DNA from: Gynuella sp. | Lineage (GTDB): Bacteria > Pseudomonadota > Gammaproteobacteria > Pseudomonadales > Natronospirillaceae | Length of the DNA: 64,000 bases | Direction: 5' to 3' | NCBI GenBank assembly: GCA_028282465.1 | Contig: JANQHX010000024.1 | Location: 1-64,000 of the forward strand | Made by a program: the position numbers and the translations under genes | In this document: positions 17,442 to 27,067 of the stretch, piece after piece | How positions within the stretch are numbered: position 1 is the first letter of the stretch | Layout of the letters: the number at the start of each line of letters is the position of its first letter | The notes under the pieces: generated by a model | Told to the model about the DNA's origin: nothing | Seen by the model: the letters and a program-made list of their open reading frames with translations, nothing else | The model's database searches: none

Positions 17442-19100
17442 ATGTCCAATTCTGACGCGCCAACTAAATCCCTTAGAGTCGCCTTGGCTCAAATAGAGCT
17501 GGCGGTTGGGGATATACCCGGAAACTGTGAAAAGGTAATTGAATCCGCCAAGCAAGCACAGCTTGAAGGCGCTGATGTAGTGGTATTTCCAGAGTTAACT
17601 TTATCAGGTTATCCGCCGGAAGACTTGCTGTTTAGAGAAAGCATGGAATACCGCATCCAGAAGGCATTGAAAACAATTTTGGAAGCCGACATTAAGATTC
17701 ATGTGGTTTTAGGTTTTCCGAAACGAGTCGACGGTAATTTATATAATCAGGCTGCGGTGATTTACCAGGGTAAAATTATCCATGAGTATTCAAAGCAGCA
17801 CTTGCCTAATTACCAAGTGTTTGATGAAAAACGATACTTCTCGAAAGGTAAAGACACCTGTGTTTTTGAGATCAGTGGTGTCAAATGTGGACTGACCATT
17901 TGTGAAGATATTTGGTTTGATGGCCCGGTGCGAAGAACCAAGGATGCCGGGGCTCAACTGCTATTCAATATTAACGCCTCGCCTTTCCACGTTCAACGAG
18001 ACCAACAACGCAGACAGAGAGTATCCGAAGTCGCGGCGAAATATGGCATTACCGTAGTATATATTAATCACAATTGTGCTCAGGACGAGCTGGTGTTTGA
18101 TGGTGGCTCAATGGTTGTAGAGCCAACCGGTGTGACCAAAACTCTGCCGGTTTATCAATCAGTGTTGGAGTGTGCCGATTTAGAACTCAAAGGGTATTCC
18201 GTTGTTGTGTCGGATCCAGAAGTTGATCCTGAAATGAGTGTTGAAGCCAGTGTGTATAAGGCGCTGGTTCAGGGCTTAAAAAGTTACGTTAATCGCAACG
18301 GATTTCCTGGGGTTGTGCTTGGGCTGTCAGGTGGCATCGACTCAGGTTTAAGTCTGGCTATCGCTGTAGATGCCTTAGGGGCTGATCGGGTCGAGGCTTT
18401 CATGATGCCTTACGAATACACTAGCCAAATGAGTTTGGATGACGCGGAAGAAGAAGCTAAGGCACTGGGAGTTAAATACCAGGTCATTCCCATTCATAAA
18501 ATCGTTGAAGCCGGCTTGGAAACACTTTCCCCAGTGTTTGAGAATCGAGAATTCCAAGGAGGCGGAGCCGATGTGACTGAGCAAAACCTTCAAGCACGTA
18601 CTCGTGGACAACTGCTAATGGCGATCTCCAATAAGACGGGAAAAATGGTGCTTACCACGGGTAATAAGTCTGAAATGGCAGTGGGTTATGCCACGTTATA
18701 CGGCGACATGTGTGGTGGGTACAACGCCTTAAAAGATGTTCCGAAAACTTTGGTGTTTGCTCTGTCCCGTTATCGTAATTCTATTTCTCCGGTGATCCCT
18801 GTTAGAGTCATTGAGCGCCCGCCGTCAGCGGAGTTGGCTCCAGATCAAAAAGATGAAGACAATTTGCCGCCCTATGAAATCCTAGACAAAATTATTGAGT
18901 ATTATGTAGAGCAGGACTTAAGTGCTGAAGCAATCGTAGAAAAGGGGTTAGAAAGAGAGCAAGTCTATCGAGTGGTTCGCCTCATTGATATTAACGAGTA
19001 CAAGCGCAGGCAGGCTCCCGAAGGCGTGCGAATTACCCCTAGAGGATTCGGTAGGGATCGTCGATACCCAATTACCAATGGTTGGAAGGCGGGCTATTAA
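17442..19100 (+). CDS. nadE: Glutamine-dependent NAD(+) synthetase
   Basis: Last step of NAD synthesis: amidates nicotinic acid adenine dinucleotide using ammonia from glutamine. The N-terminal nitrilase-type glutaminase has the catalytic triad Glu51 ('FPELTLSGYPPEDLL'), Lys118 ('YSKQHLPNY') and Cys154 ('GLTICEDIWF'). The C-terminal synthetase has the P-loop SGGIDS at 296-301 and 'TTGNKSEMAVGYATLYGDM'. The start at 17442 has an AGGAGA site 6 bases upstream. An in-frame TTG at 17400 has none. It is monocistronic and ends at a shared terminator with bamD. Confidence 0.96.
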   Translation: MSNSDAPTKSLRVALAQIELAVGDIPGNCEKVIESAKQAQLEGADVVVFPELTLSGYPPEDLLFRESMEYRIQKALKTILEADIKIHVVLGFPKRVDGNLYNQAAVIYQGKIIHEYSKQHLPNYQVFDEKRYFSKGKDTCVFEISGVKCGLTICEDIWFDGPVRRTKDAGAQLLFNINASPFHVQRDQQRRQRVSEVAAKYGITVVYINHNCAQDELVFDGGSMVVEPTGVTKTLPVYQSVLECADLELKGYSVVVSDPEVDPEMSVEASVYKALVQGLKSYVNRNGFPGVVLGLSGGIDSGLSLAIAVDALGADRVEAFMMPYEYTSQMSLDDAEEEAKALGVKYQVIPIHKIVEAGLETLSPVFENREFQGGGADVTEQNLQARTRGQLLMAISNKTGKMVLTTGNKSEMAVGYATLYGDMCGGYNALKDVPKTLVFALSRYRNSISPVIPVRVIERPPSAELAPDQKDEDNLPPYEILDKIIEYYVEQDLSAEAIVEKGLEREQVYRVVRLIDINEYKRRQAPEGVRITPRGFGRDRRYPITNGWKAGY

Positions 19101-19120
19101 GGCCCTCGATCAAGGTTGAC

Positions 19121-19147
19121 AAAACTCCTGAATAGTCAGGAGTTTTT
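19121..19147. terminator. Bidirectional terminator between nadE and bamD
   Basis: An 11-bp perfect stem (19121-19131 with 19136-19146) with a 4-base ATAG loop is flanked by A-run and T-run on the two sides. It lies between two convergent genes, so it can serve both. Confidence 0.9.
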
Positions 19148-19185
19148 GTGTCTTACGCTTATTTAAAAAAGCAAGAACTGGCAGG

Positions 19186-19932
19186 TTATGATTGCCCTGA
19201 AAAACTCTCTTCAAATATTTTTTCAGCCCGCGCCTTTTCTTCTTCAAGCCCCATTTCATCATAACTCTTGATGAGTATTTTCAACGCTTCAGGTATGACT
19301 TCAGTATTGTGGAAATGCCTGATCACGAATGTCGCACGATTCGCGGCTGCGAGCCAAGCCCCTTTTCTCATGTAAAAATCTGCCGCTTCCAATTCATGAC
19401 GAGCCACTCGATCTTTAATAATGGCCATGCGCATCCGCGCATCGTCCGCAAATTCACCATCGGGGTAGCGATTTAAGTAACTTTCAAAAAATCGGTACGC
19501 GGTTTTGATTACCGACGTGTCTCGGCGCTCAGGATGCTGGCCAGTAAAAAAGTTGCCTTGGTTAAACGAGTTATCAAACGTGGCCCTGGCTTTCAAATAA
19601 TAAGCGTAATCAGCGCCTGAATGATCTGGATTTAACCGAGTAAATCGATCCGCTAACACAGCAGCGTCTGAATACTGTTTTTGTTGATAAGTCACGAACA
19701 TACGATCTAACTTGATTTGTTCGGCATACAGGCCAAACGGATACAATTCTTCAATTAAGTCTAGGCGTTCAACGGCAAGGTTGTAATTTCGCTTCTCAAG
19801 TTGTTCTTGGAGGTCGTCATAGAGTGCTTGTTCACTATTTCTATCTCCAGTGGAAGCACAACCTGTGATTAACGTTAGGATGCTGATAAAAGCGAATACA
19901 AATTTATTCGAGATTTTTAGTACTGCTGACAT
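19186..19932 (-). CDS. bamD: Outer-membrane protein assembly factor BamD
   Basis: Essential lipoprotein of the BAM complex, made of TPR-like repeats. The start at 19932 gives a signal sequence with a lipobox (L-I-T-G-C25). Repeats follow, with conserved 'YPFGLYAEQIKLD', 'LNPDHSGADYAYYLKA' and 'FESYLNRYPDGEFADDARMR'. At 248 aa it matches BamD/ComL. The frame is open to 19995, but that start would precede the signal peptide by 21 residues. It is divergent from rluD, the standard arrangement in this group (bamD/rluD-pgeF-clpB). Confidence 0.95.
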   Translation of the reverse strand: MSAVLKISNKFVFAFISILTLITGCASTGDRNSEQALYDDLQEQLEKRNYNLAVERLDLIEELYPFGLYAEQIKLDRMFVTYQQKQYSDAAVLADRFTRLNPDHSGADYAYYLKARATFDNSFNQGNFFTGQHPERRDTSVIKTAYRFFESYLNRYPDGEFADDARMRMAIIKDRVARHELEAADFYMRKGAWLAAANRATFVIRHFHNTEVIPEALKILIKSYDEMGLEEEKARAEKIFEESFSGQS

Positions 19933-19996
19933 GATTCGGTGATTCTTGCTTATTGGAATACAATAGGCCGCACATTTAACCACAGCAGTTCCCAAG

Positions 19997-20968
19997 ATGT
20001 CAGATCAAATTTCCCTCGAAGCCGTTATCCCCTCTGAAATGGGTCAAAAACGCCTGGATCAAGCAGCAGCTTTACTCTTTCCTGATTTTTCCCGTTCTCG
20101 CATCCAAGACTGGATTAAATCAGGTGAACTGCAGATTGACGGTAAGTCAGGGAAAACGAGGGACAAAGTCATAGGTGGGGAGACTCTGACTCTGAATGCC
20201 GAGCTGGAAGATGAAGGGGACTGGGTTCCTGAAGATATCCCATTAGATTTGGTGTACGAAGATGATCATTTAATCGTCATCAATAAGCCCAGAGACTTAG
20301 TGGTTCATCCTGCAGCTGGTAATCCTTCAGGTACTTTACTGAACGGCTTGTTATTCCATTATCCTGAGTTAATTAAACTGCCTAGGGCAGGTATTGTTCA
20401 TCGACTGGATAAAGACACTACTGGATTAATGGTTGTGGCTCGCAGCTTGGAAGCCCACACCTCCTTGGTGGAGCAACTGCAAAGTCGAGAAATGGGTAGA
20501 GAGTATGAGGCCGTTTGCTCAGGAGTACTCACAGGCGGTGGAGTTGTTGATGAGCCCATAGGTCGCCACTCAACCCATAGAACCAAAATGGCTGTTCATC
20601 CAATGGGTAAAGAAGCAGTGACTCATTATCGGGTTTTACACCGATTTAGGCACTATACCCACATACGGCTGAAACTAGAGACCGGTCGAACCCACCAGAT
20701 TCGAGTGCATATGGCCTACTTGAACCACGCGCTTTTGGGTGATCCCCTTTACGCTGGCCGGTTTAAACTGCCAAAAGGAATTTCTCTCGATTTTCAAGAA
20801 GCTTTGAAAGCTTTCACACGACAAGCCCTTCACGCTAAACGGTTAGAGTTATTGCATCCGGTGACTGACCAAGAAATGGCTTGGGAAGTGGACTTGCCAT
20901 CAGACTTTACGTCATTGTTAGCAGCATTGTCTGAAGACCAAAAAGAAAACCCCGGAGAAGGCTTTTGA
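19997..20968 (+). CDS. rluD: 23S rRNA pseudouridine synthase RluD
   Basis: Makes pseudouridines 1911, 1915 and 1917 in helix 69 of 23S rRNA. An N-terminal S4 RNA-binding domain (about 15-75) contains 'RLDQAAALLFPDFSRSRIQDWI'. The RluA-family catalytic domain has 'HRLDKDTTGL', with catalytic Asp138, and 'ETGRTHQIRVHM'. The length of 323 aa is normal. The stop overlaps the start of pgeF (TTGA), so the two are coupled. Confidence 0.96.
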   Translation: MSDQISLEAVIPSEMGQKRLDQAAALLFPDFSRSRIQDWIKSGELQIDGKSGKTRDKVIGGETLTLNAELEDEGDWVPEDIPLDLVYEDDHLIVINKPRDLVVHPAAGNPSGTLLNGLLFHYPELIKLPRAGIVHRLDKDTTGLMVVARSLEAHTSLVEQLQSREMGREYEAVCSGVLTGGGVVDEPIGRHSTHRTKMAVHPMGKEAVTHYRVLHRFRHYTHIRLKLETGRTHQIRVHMAYLNHALLGDPLYAGRFKLPKGISLDFQEALKAFTRQALHAKRLELLHPVTDQEMAWEVDLPSDFTSLLAALSEDQKENPGEGF

Positions 20969-21699
20969 ATGGCTCTGTACACTGGTTAGATTGGCCAGCG
21001 CCTCCCAATGTTAAAGCATGTTTTACCACTAGGCTGGGTGGTCGAAGCTCTGGGGCCTTTCATAGTTTTAATTTAGCAAAACACGTGGGTGACGATGATG
21101 CCCATGTGGAACAAAACCGCTCGCAATTAAATGAAGCTTGTTATGCTAAGCCTATTTGGATGTCTCAAGTGCATGGCACACACGTGCTTGAGGCCGTTCC
21201 AGAGAATCGGGGACAAGAAGCAGATGCTGGCTATTCTAAAAATCCAGGTTATGCGGCCGTAGTCATGACTGCAGATTGTTTGCCTGCGTTTTTTTGTAAT
21301 CGAGCAGGCACCTGCGTTGCGGTAGCTCATGCTGGATGGCGGGGCCTGGCCGCAGGAGTTCTTGAAAACACTCTACGTATTTTTAATGATCCCGCTTCGG
21401 ATGTGTTGGTTTTTCTAGGACCTGCCATCGGACCAAAACACTTTGAAGTGGGGGAAGATGTTTATCAGGCTTTCGTCGCACAAGATAAGTCATTTATTCA
21501 GGCATTTTTGCCAGGCAATGCCCAAGGGAAATACATGGCTGATATCTATCAACTAGCAAGTTTAAAGCTGCAGAAAAAAGGCGTGACAAACATTCACGGC
21601 GGCAACTTTTGTACCTTTGCTGACGAGCATCGTTTCTATTCCTACCGGCGTGATTCAAAGACAGGTCGCATGGCCAGCTTAATTTGGCTTGAATCGTAA
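20965..21699 (+). CDS. pgeF: Peptidoglycan editing factor / purine nucleoside phosphorylase PgeF (YfiH)
   Basis: Member of the YfiH/DUF152 laccase-like family. E. coli PgeF prevents misincorporation of amino acids at position 1 of the peptidoglycan stem, and homologues act as purine nucleoside phosphorylases. Zn-site residues are visible: 'QVHGTHVLE' (His), 'ADCLPAFF' (Cys) and 'AHAGWRGLAAGV' (His). A C-terminal 'FYSYRRDSKTGRMASLIWL' is also typical. The start is a TTG at 20965 overlapping the rluD stop, since the nearby ATG at 20969 is out of frame. The length of 244 aa is standard. Confidence 0.92.
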   Translation: MNGSVHWLDWPAPPNVKACFTTRLGGRSSGAFHSFNLAKHVGDDDAHVEQNRSQLNEACYAKPIWMSQVHGTHVLEAVPENRGQEADAGYSKNPGYAAVVMTADCLPAFFCNRAGTCVAVAHAGWRGLAAGVLENTLRIFNDPASDVLVFLGPAIGPKHFEVGEDVYQAFVAQDKSFIQAFLPGNAQGKYMADIYQLASLKLQKKGVTNIHGGNFCTFADEHRFYSYRRDSKTGRMASLIWLES

Positions 21700-21717
21700 A
21701 CCCTCTATTTTTGCGCA

Positions 21718-21744
21718 TTGAAAAGTCAAACATCAGCCCTATTT
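21718..21744 (+). promoter_or_regulatory. Candidate sigma32 heat-shock promoter of clpB
   Basis: TTGAAA (21718-21723) and CCCTATTT (21737-21744) are separated by 13 bases. They match the sigma32 consensus CTTGAAA / CCCCATNT with one change in each element, 40 bases before the clpB ATG. clpB is a classical heat-shock gene. Read from sequence; not tested. Confidence 0.65.
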
Positions 21745-21783
21745 GTAAAGGCAAGATTATTTGTATTTACATAGGACAGATTG

Positions 21784-24369
21784 ATGAGAATTGACAGGCT
21801 AACCAGCAAGCTTCAGCTGGCCATCTCCGATGCCCAGTCAGTTGCGCTGGGCCGAGACCATAATTTTATCGAACCTCCCCACCTGTTGTTTGCAATGTTG
21901 GAACAGCAAGGCTCAAGTATTCGTCCGCTGATTGAAAAGGCCGGTGGCAGCGCAAATCAATTGCGAGAAGATTTGCATGTTACGTTAGATCGGATGGCGA
22001 AAATCAAAAACCATGACGGCGATGTTCATATGTCTAATGATTTAGGCAGAGTTATGAACATTGCAGACAAGCTTTCGCAAAAGCGTAACGATCAATTTAT
22101 CTCATCTGAATTAGTTGTGCTGTCGATGGCGCAGGATAAAGGCCCGATCAGTGGTATCCTCGCTAACGCCGGAATTAATGCGAAAGCCTTAGAGAAGGCC
22201 ATTGATGAAGTACGTGGCGGTGAAGGCGTTAATACCCAAGAAGCGGAAGATGCTAGACAGGCATTAGATAAATACTGTGTCGATTTAACTGAAAGAGCTG
22301 AGGCAGGCAAACTTGATCCTGTGATTGGCCGTGACGATGAAATTCGTAGGACCGTTCAGGTTTTGCAACGCCGAAGAAAAAACAATCCGGTACTGATTGG
22401 CGAGCCTGGAGTTGGTAAAACCGCCATTGTTGAGGGCTTGGCCCAACGCATTGTTAATGGCGAAGTGCCAGAAGGTTTAAAGAATAAAAAAGTATTGTCT
22501 CTGGATCTGGGCGCCTTACTCGCCGGAGCAAAGTACCGCGGTGAATTTGAAGAGAGACTAAAAGCAGTGCTCAATGAATTGGCCAAACAAGAAGGCCAAA
22601 TTATATTGTTCATTGACGAGCTGCATACCATGGTCGGTGCCGGTAAATCCGAAGGCGCGATGGACGCAGGAAACATGTTAAAGCCAGCTTTAGCCCGTGG
22701 CGAGCTGCATTGTGTGGGTGCCACCACGCTTGATGAATATCGACAGTTCATTGAGAAGGATGGTGCATTAGAGCGCCGTTTTCAAAAAGTATTAGTTGAT
22801 GAACCGGGTGAGGAAGACAGCATAGCCATTCTTCGAGGATTGAAAGAGCGTTACGAAATTCATCATGGAGTCACCATTGCTGATTCCGCCATTATTGCGT
22901 CAGTAAAATTGTCTCAACGTTATATTACCGATCGACAGTTGCCAGATAAGGCTATCGATTTAATTGATGAAGCGGCTTCTCGAATTCGTATGGAAATTGA
23001 TTCGAAACCAGAAGCCATGGATCGGTTAGAGCGTCGTTTAATTCAATTAAAAATTGAAGCCGAGGCACTGAAAAAAGAAAGTGATTATGCCTCCAAGAAA
23101 CGATTGGATGAATTGAATAATGGCATTTTAAAAGCAGAACGAGAATACGCAGACTTAGAAGAAGTTTGGAATACAGAAAAGGCATCATTGCAAGGCAGTC
23201 AGCACGTTAAAGAAGAACTAGAACATGCCCGTATGGAAATGGAGTCTGCGCGTAGGGCTGGCGACCTTACAAAAATGTCTGAGCTGCAGTATGGAAAAAT
23301 TCCTGAGCTTGAAAAGAAATTGGATATGGCCTCTCAAGCAGACATGATGGACATGCAGTTGTTGCATAACAAAGTCACAGAAGAATCCATCGCTAATGTT
23401 GTTTCCCGCTGGACCGGTATCCCAGTTGATAAAATGCTGGAAGGGGAGAGGGAGAAACTGCTGCAAATGGAAGACGCTCTTCACAAATCTGTTGTGGGGC
23501 AACAAGAAGCTGTGGAAGCTGTTGCCAATGCTGTTCGCCGGTCGCGTTCTGGATTAAGTGATCCAAATCGTCCCAACGGGTCATTCCTGTTTTTAGGGCC
23601 AACGGGTGTGGGTAAAACCGAACTGTGCAAAGCGCTGGCTGAATTCTTGTTTGACACACAAGAGGCCATGGTTCGAATTGATATGTCTGAATTTATGGAG
23701 AAGCATTCAGTTGCCAGATTAGTTGGCGCTCCTCCAGGTTATGTCGGGTATGACGAGGGTGGCTATTTAACTGAAGCGGTCAGACGCCGTCCTTATTCTG
23801 TGTTGTTATTGGATGAAGTTGAAAAAGCCCATCCTGATGTTTTCAACATTTTACTTCAAGTTCTGGATGACGGTCGTTTAACCGATGGTCAAGGCCGGAC
23901 AGTCGATTTCAGAAACACAGTTGTGGTGATGACATCTAATCTGGGTAGCGACGTCATTCAAACCTTAGCGGGTGAAGAAAACTATGACGCTATGAAGTCA
24001 GCTGTGATGGAAGTTGTTGGGCAGCATTTCAGGCCTGAATTTGTAAATAGGGTCGATGAACAGGTAGTGTTCCATCCCCTTCAACGAGATCAAATTCAAG
24101 GCATTGCTGATATTCAATTAAACCGTTTGCGGGCTCGTTTGGCTGAGCAAGAAATTGAGATGCAAATCGACGATAAAGCCCTGAATATGATTTGTGACAT
24201 TGGGTATGATCCTGTTTACGGCGCTAGGCCTCTTAAACGAGTGATTCAAAAGTACATTGAAAACGAATTGGCGAATCGTTTGTTGTCTGGTGAATTTGTA
24301 TCGGGTGAAACCATTCAGATATCGAGAGAGGATGAAAAACTGTCATTCTCAAAGAAACGAGTTCACTAA
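21784..24369 (+). CDS. clpB: ATP-dependent disaggregase ClpB
   Basis: Hexameric Hsp100 that, with DnaK, pulls apart protein aggregates. An N-terminal Clp repeat domain (about 1-150) precedes the first AAA+ module, with Walker A GEPGVGKT (about 205) and '[15 protein letters not shown]'-type Walker B. A coiled-coil M domain (about 410-520) precedes the second AAA+ module, with GPTGVGKT (about 605), '[16 protein letters not shown]' and '[16 protein letters not shown]'. The start is the ATG at 21784, and an adjacent in-frame TTG at 21781 is unlikely. At 861 aa it is full length. It follows pgeF and carries its own sigma32-like promoter. Confidence 0.97.
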   Translation: MRIDRLTSKLQLAISDAQSVALGRDHNFIEPPHLLFAMLEQQGSSIRPLIEKAGGSANQLREDLHVTLDRMAKIKNHDGDVHMSNDLGRVMNIADKLSQKRNDQFISSELVVLSMAQDKGPISGILANAGINAKALEKAIDEVRGGEGVNTQEAEDARQALDKYCVDLTERAEAGKLDPVIGRDDEIRRTVQVLQRRRKNNPVLIGEPGVGKTAIVEGLAQRIVNGEVPEGLKNKKVLSLDLGALLAGAKYRGEFEERLKAVLNELAKQEGQIILFIDELHTMVGAGKSEGAMDAGNMLKPALARGELHCVGATTLDEYRQFIEKDGALERRFQKVLVDEPGEEDSIAILRGLKERYEIHHGVTIADSAIIASVKLSQRYITDRQLPDKAIDLIDEAASRIRMEIDSKPEAMDRLERRLIQLKIEAEALKKESDYASKKRLDELNNGILKAEREYADLEEVWNTEKASLQGSQHVKEELEHARMEMESARRAGDLTKMSELQYGKIPELEKKLDMASQADMMDMQLLHNKVTEESIANVVSRWTGIPVDKMLEGEREKLLQMEDALHKSVVGQQEAVEAVANAVRRSRSGLSDPNRPNGSFLFLGPTGVGKTELCKALAEFLFDTQEAMVRIDMSEFMEKHSVARLVGAPPGYVGYDEGGYLTEAVRRRPYSVLLLDEVEKAHPDVFNILLQVLDDGRLTDGQGRTVDFRNTVVVMTSNLGSDVIQTLAGEENYDAMKSAVMEVVGQHFRPEFVNRVDEQVVFHPLQRDQIQGIADIQLNRLRARLAEQEIEMQIDDKALNMICDIGYDPVYGARPLKRVIQKYIENELANRLLSGEFVSGETIQISREDEKLSFSKKRVH

Positions 24370-24391
24370 AATACCTTCTCGATGTTTGATT

Positions 24392-24420
24392 AAAGCGGTT
24401 CTTTGTCGAATCGCTTTTCT
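24392..24420 (+). terminator. Terminator after clpB
   Basis: A 9-bp stem with one G-T pair (24392-24400 with 24409-24417) and an 8-base loop runs into TTTTCTTC. It lies 22 bases after the clpB stop. Confidence 0.65.
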
Positions 24421-24701
24421 TCAAGTATTTACTCACTGCATCAAAAGTATGCTGTCGCTTCATAACCTCAGTCGGATATTTATAAGGTAAATTGATCCGA
24501 CCTTCATTTTAAAATAGCAGCCTAAAATTTGTGGATATAGTTTTGCAAAAATCCTTTTGCAAAGTTCTAGAAAGTTCGTCTTCAACACAACTTCGTGTCG
24601 TTAAAATTCCGTAATAACCACAGCGATCATGTATTAGAAAAGCTCGGTGCTTAAAAAGTGTATTTCCAATTTATCCAATTGAATCTTAGTGAAGGCGGCT
24701 A
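24421..24701. other. Non-coding gap before the outer-membrane protein gene
   Basis: No convincing gene here. Two direct copies of TTTTGCAAA (24541-24549 and 24555-24563) start 14 bases apart and could be an operator. A GAAGG ribosome site sits just before the ATG at 24702. No promoter was assigned with confidence. Confidence 0.4.
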
Positions 24702-25388
24702 ATGAAGATATCCAAATCTCAAGTTATTAAACACTTAGCTATTATTTCCTTAGTTGCTGCCCCATCCATAGCCAGTGCTAAACCCTACTTTGAGTTTCTT
24801 TTCGGTAATGCCTATACCTTTCCAACTGAAGTGCTAATTGAACAGGAGGGTGAGGAAGATCTTAGGTTCACAACTGGTTTTGAAACCAGAGGTCTAGAAA
24901 TTCCTGTTTACTACAGCCTGCGAGGTGGATGGCAGGTAGGGGATTGTGGATATGAAGTGGAAATGATCCATCACAAACTTCATGGAACTGATTTGCCTGA
25001 TGAGGTTCAGCACTATGAAATCTCCCATGGCCTTAATTTTATTTTGTTCAACCGGGCCTGTGAGAACTCAAGACTCAACCTGCCAATATTAGGACTCAAT
25101 AATGTTGCCTGGCGCACTGGTATAGGCACTGCTGCTGCAAACCCTCATACAGTCGTTCGTGGGCAAAAATGGTTTGAGAATGGTGGCTTTACTTTTCCTG
25201 TTCTCAATGAATCTGGTTATCACTTTACTGGGCCATTCGTTCAGCTAGGTATTCAGAATCAATTTAACTCAGGAATAGTCATAGAAACTAAGTGGGTGGG
25301 TGGCTATATTAATTTGCCGGTTCAAGATGGTCACACAGAGATGCTGCATAATTCAGCGCATTTTTTAATCGGGTATTCGTTTAAATAG
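24702..25388 (+). CDS. Putative outer-membrane beta-barrel protein, unknown function
   Basis: I do not recognise a characterised family. A signal peptide covers about residues 1-26 (ends A-S-A). The mature part alternates aromatic and polar residues in short strands, e.g. 'KPYFEFLFGNAYTFP', 'GWQVGDCGYEVEMIHHKL' and 'GLNFILFNRACENSRLN', and ends in 'HFLIGYSFK', which suits a small outer-membrane barrel. Two Cys (in DCGY and RACE) may pair. A lipid A deacylase-like barrel is possible, but I see no convincing catalytic His-Ser pair. A good GAAGG ribosome site is present. It stands alone between a clpB terminator and a convergent MocR gene. Confidence 0.55.
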   Translation: MKISKSQVIKHLAIISLVAAPSIASAKPYFEFLFGNAYTFPTEVLIEQEGEEDLRFTTGFETRGLEIPVYYSLRGGWQVGDCGYEVEMIHHKLHGTDLPDEVQHYEISHGLNFILFNRACENSRLNLPILGLNNVAWRTGIGTAAANPHTVVRGQKWFENGGFTFPVLNESGYHFTGPFVQLGIQNQFNSGIVIETKWVGGYINLPVQDGHTEMLHNSAHFLIGYSFK

Positions 25389-25508
25389 AGTCGCTGGTTC
25401 TGGGACATCAACAGTCACTAATTCCAAACTATCGAGTCAGACAACCGTTCTCAGTTAATGCCTGTAAAAAATACCGCATTTTATAGAAGGTTATGGGCTG
25501 TTCGACAG

Positions 25509-26984
25509 TTAGTGGCTTTGGGTTAGCACTAAACGAATCTTATGGACAAGTTCGGGCATCAAGCGGGTTGGTGTATTTCCAAAACCTATAACCAAACCAT
25601 TATTTTGATCAGTGGCCTCTTTAATATCCGGGAGAAAATAATTCGACAGTGGTTTGCTGTGTACCCCTAAGGCGACTAATTCATTAACAGCTGTTTTATC
25701 ATTTGGATAATCGAAGGTAAGTACCATATGCATCCCAGCCTGGGAGGCCAGTATGCTGGCATAGCCTTGCAGATAGGTTTCGCAAAGCTGCGTTAATTCA
25801 AGCCACTTGGTGTGGTAAAGAGTTCGCATTTTTCGTAGGTGTCGATAAAAATGGCCTTCGGAAATGAATTCCGCCAGAGTGGCTTCTAATGCAGGAGATG
25901 TTTCCCCAGACATATTCCTTTTTGCATGCAAAAACACATCGACAAGCTGTGATGGTACAACCAAGTACCCGAGCCTTAAGGCTGGAAACAGTGTTTTGGA
26001 AAAAGACCCCAAATAAATAACGGGGCTTCTTGTGTCCATGCCTTGGATGGCTGGAAAGGGTTTTGAGTTGAAATGATATTCACTGTCGTAGTCATCTTCT
26101 AAGAGCCAAATATTGTGCTGCCTTGCCCAATGCAGAAGTTGTAATCGCTCACTACTGTCTAGAATTCCACCCAGAGGGTACTGGTGTGTCGGCGTGCAAT
26201 ACAGTAGCTTGGCATGGGTTCTCGATGGCAGTTTCGATATATCTAATTTCGAATTCTTAAGTGGTATTGCTTCTAAATTGCACGGGCGAGAAGAAAACGC
26301 TCTCATGGCACCTTGGTAACCAGGGTTTTCAATTAACACCTTGTCCCCTGGGTTAAGTAACGTTTGGGAAACTAGGCTTAATGCCGCTTGGGCACCAGCG
26401 GTTACAATAATTTGATCTGGCTGACATTTAACTGCCCGCGACAGTTGCAAATATTCAGCTATCGCTATCCTCAATTCTAATAGACCCTGAATGCCTGTAT
26501 ATCCCAGCAAGTGAGGCCGTTGGTTGGCGGCTCTCTGAAGGCGGTTCCAAATCTTGTCTGGAAATGCTTTTAGGTCAGGAACACCCACCGCAAATGGCAG
26601 GCTGGCTGCCTGTGAAGACACTGGGGTCTTCAATAACTTTTGGCTGCTATTTGAGATTGGAGGTAAGTCCGCCATCTCTAAATTTTCCAAACCTTGTTCT
26701 GATTGAAATCTTGCTTGTATTCCTTCTGAAACGAACATCCCTGCACCCTGTTTAGATCGAATCAAGCCTTCTTGTTTCAGTTGGTCATAAACCATGGTCA
26801 CCGTGTTTCTTCCTAGCCCCAAATCTTGAGCAAGTTTTCGACTACTGGGCAATTGAGTCCCAGCAGCTATCTCACCGTTTAATATTTTCTGACTGAGTGC
26901 TTGCCTCAACTGGTGTTGCAGAGATTGATCGGTGCGGAATGAAAAGCCTGCCAGTGGATGTATACTCAAAATTGGCTCTAACAA
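25509..26984 (-). CDS. MocR/PdxR-type GntR regulator with aminotransferase-like domain
   Basis: Transcription regulator fusing a GntR winged helix (about 20-88, with 'GTQLPSSRKLAQDLGLGRNT') to a fold-type I aminotransferase domain (about 125-490). The PLP-binding signature 'YLGSFSKTLFPALRLGYLV' gives Lys330. 'LLEDDYDSEYHF' carries the PLP-pairing Asp. Such proteins (PdxR, GabR) sense PLP or an amine. The only plausible starts are TTG codons at 26984 or 26969. It is divergent from a PNPOx-like flavoprotein, a typical PdxR target, with direct repeats between them. The length of 491 aa is normal. Confidence 0.88.
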   Translation of the reverse strand: MLEPILSIHPLAGFSFRTDQSLQHQLRQALSQKILNGEIAAGTQLPSSRKLAQDLGLGRNTVTMVYDQLKQEGLIRSKQGAGMFVSEGIQARFQSEQGLENLEMADLPPISNSSQKLLKTPVSSQAASLPFAVGVPDLKAFPDKIWNRLQRAANQRPHLLGYTGIQGLLELRIAIAEYLQLSRAVKCQPDQIIVTAGAQAALSLVSQTLLNPGDKVLIENPGYQGAMRAFSSRPCNLEAIPLKNSKLDISKLPSRTHAKLLYCTPTHQYPLGGILDSSERLQLLHWARQHNIWLLEDDYDSEYHFNSKPFPAIQGMDTRSPVIYLGSFSKTLFPALRLGYLVVPSQLVDVFLHAKRNMSGETSPALEATLAEFISEGHFYRHLRKMRTLYHTKWLELTQLCETYLQGYASILASQAGMHMVLTFDYPNDKTAVNELVALGVHSKPLSNYFLPDIKEATDQNNGLVIGFGNTPTRLMPELVHKIRLVLTQSH

Positions 26985-27002
26985 AATTACAAAATTGGAT
27001 CT
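26967..27002. promoter_or_regulatory. Direct repeats, candidate MocR/PdxR operator
   Basis: CAAAATTGGCTCT (26967-26979) and CAAAATTGGATCT (26990-27002) are direct repeats with one mismatch, 23 bases apart. A partial third copy, CAAAATTAC, starts at 26982. MocR-type regulators bind direct repeats about two helical turns apart. The repeats overlap the 5' end of the regulator reading frame and precede the divergent gene at 27068, so they could repress one gene and activate the other. Confidence 0.6.
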
Positions 27003-27067
27003 TTAATAGTGCCAATATTATTAGAGAATACAACTGGTATCAGATAAGACATTGCGAGGGTTTAAGA

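Noticed and set aside
22356-22751. 131-residue open frame antisense to clpB
   Set aside because: Lies wholly within the conserved first ATPase module of clpB on the opposite strand, with no ribosome site and a composition typical of a shadow frame.
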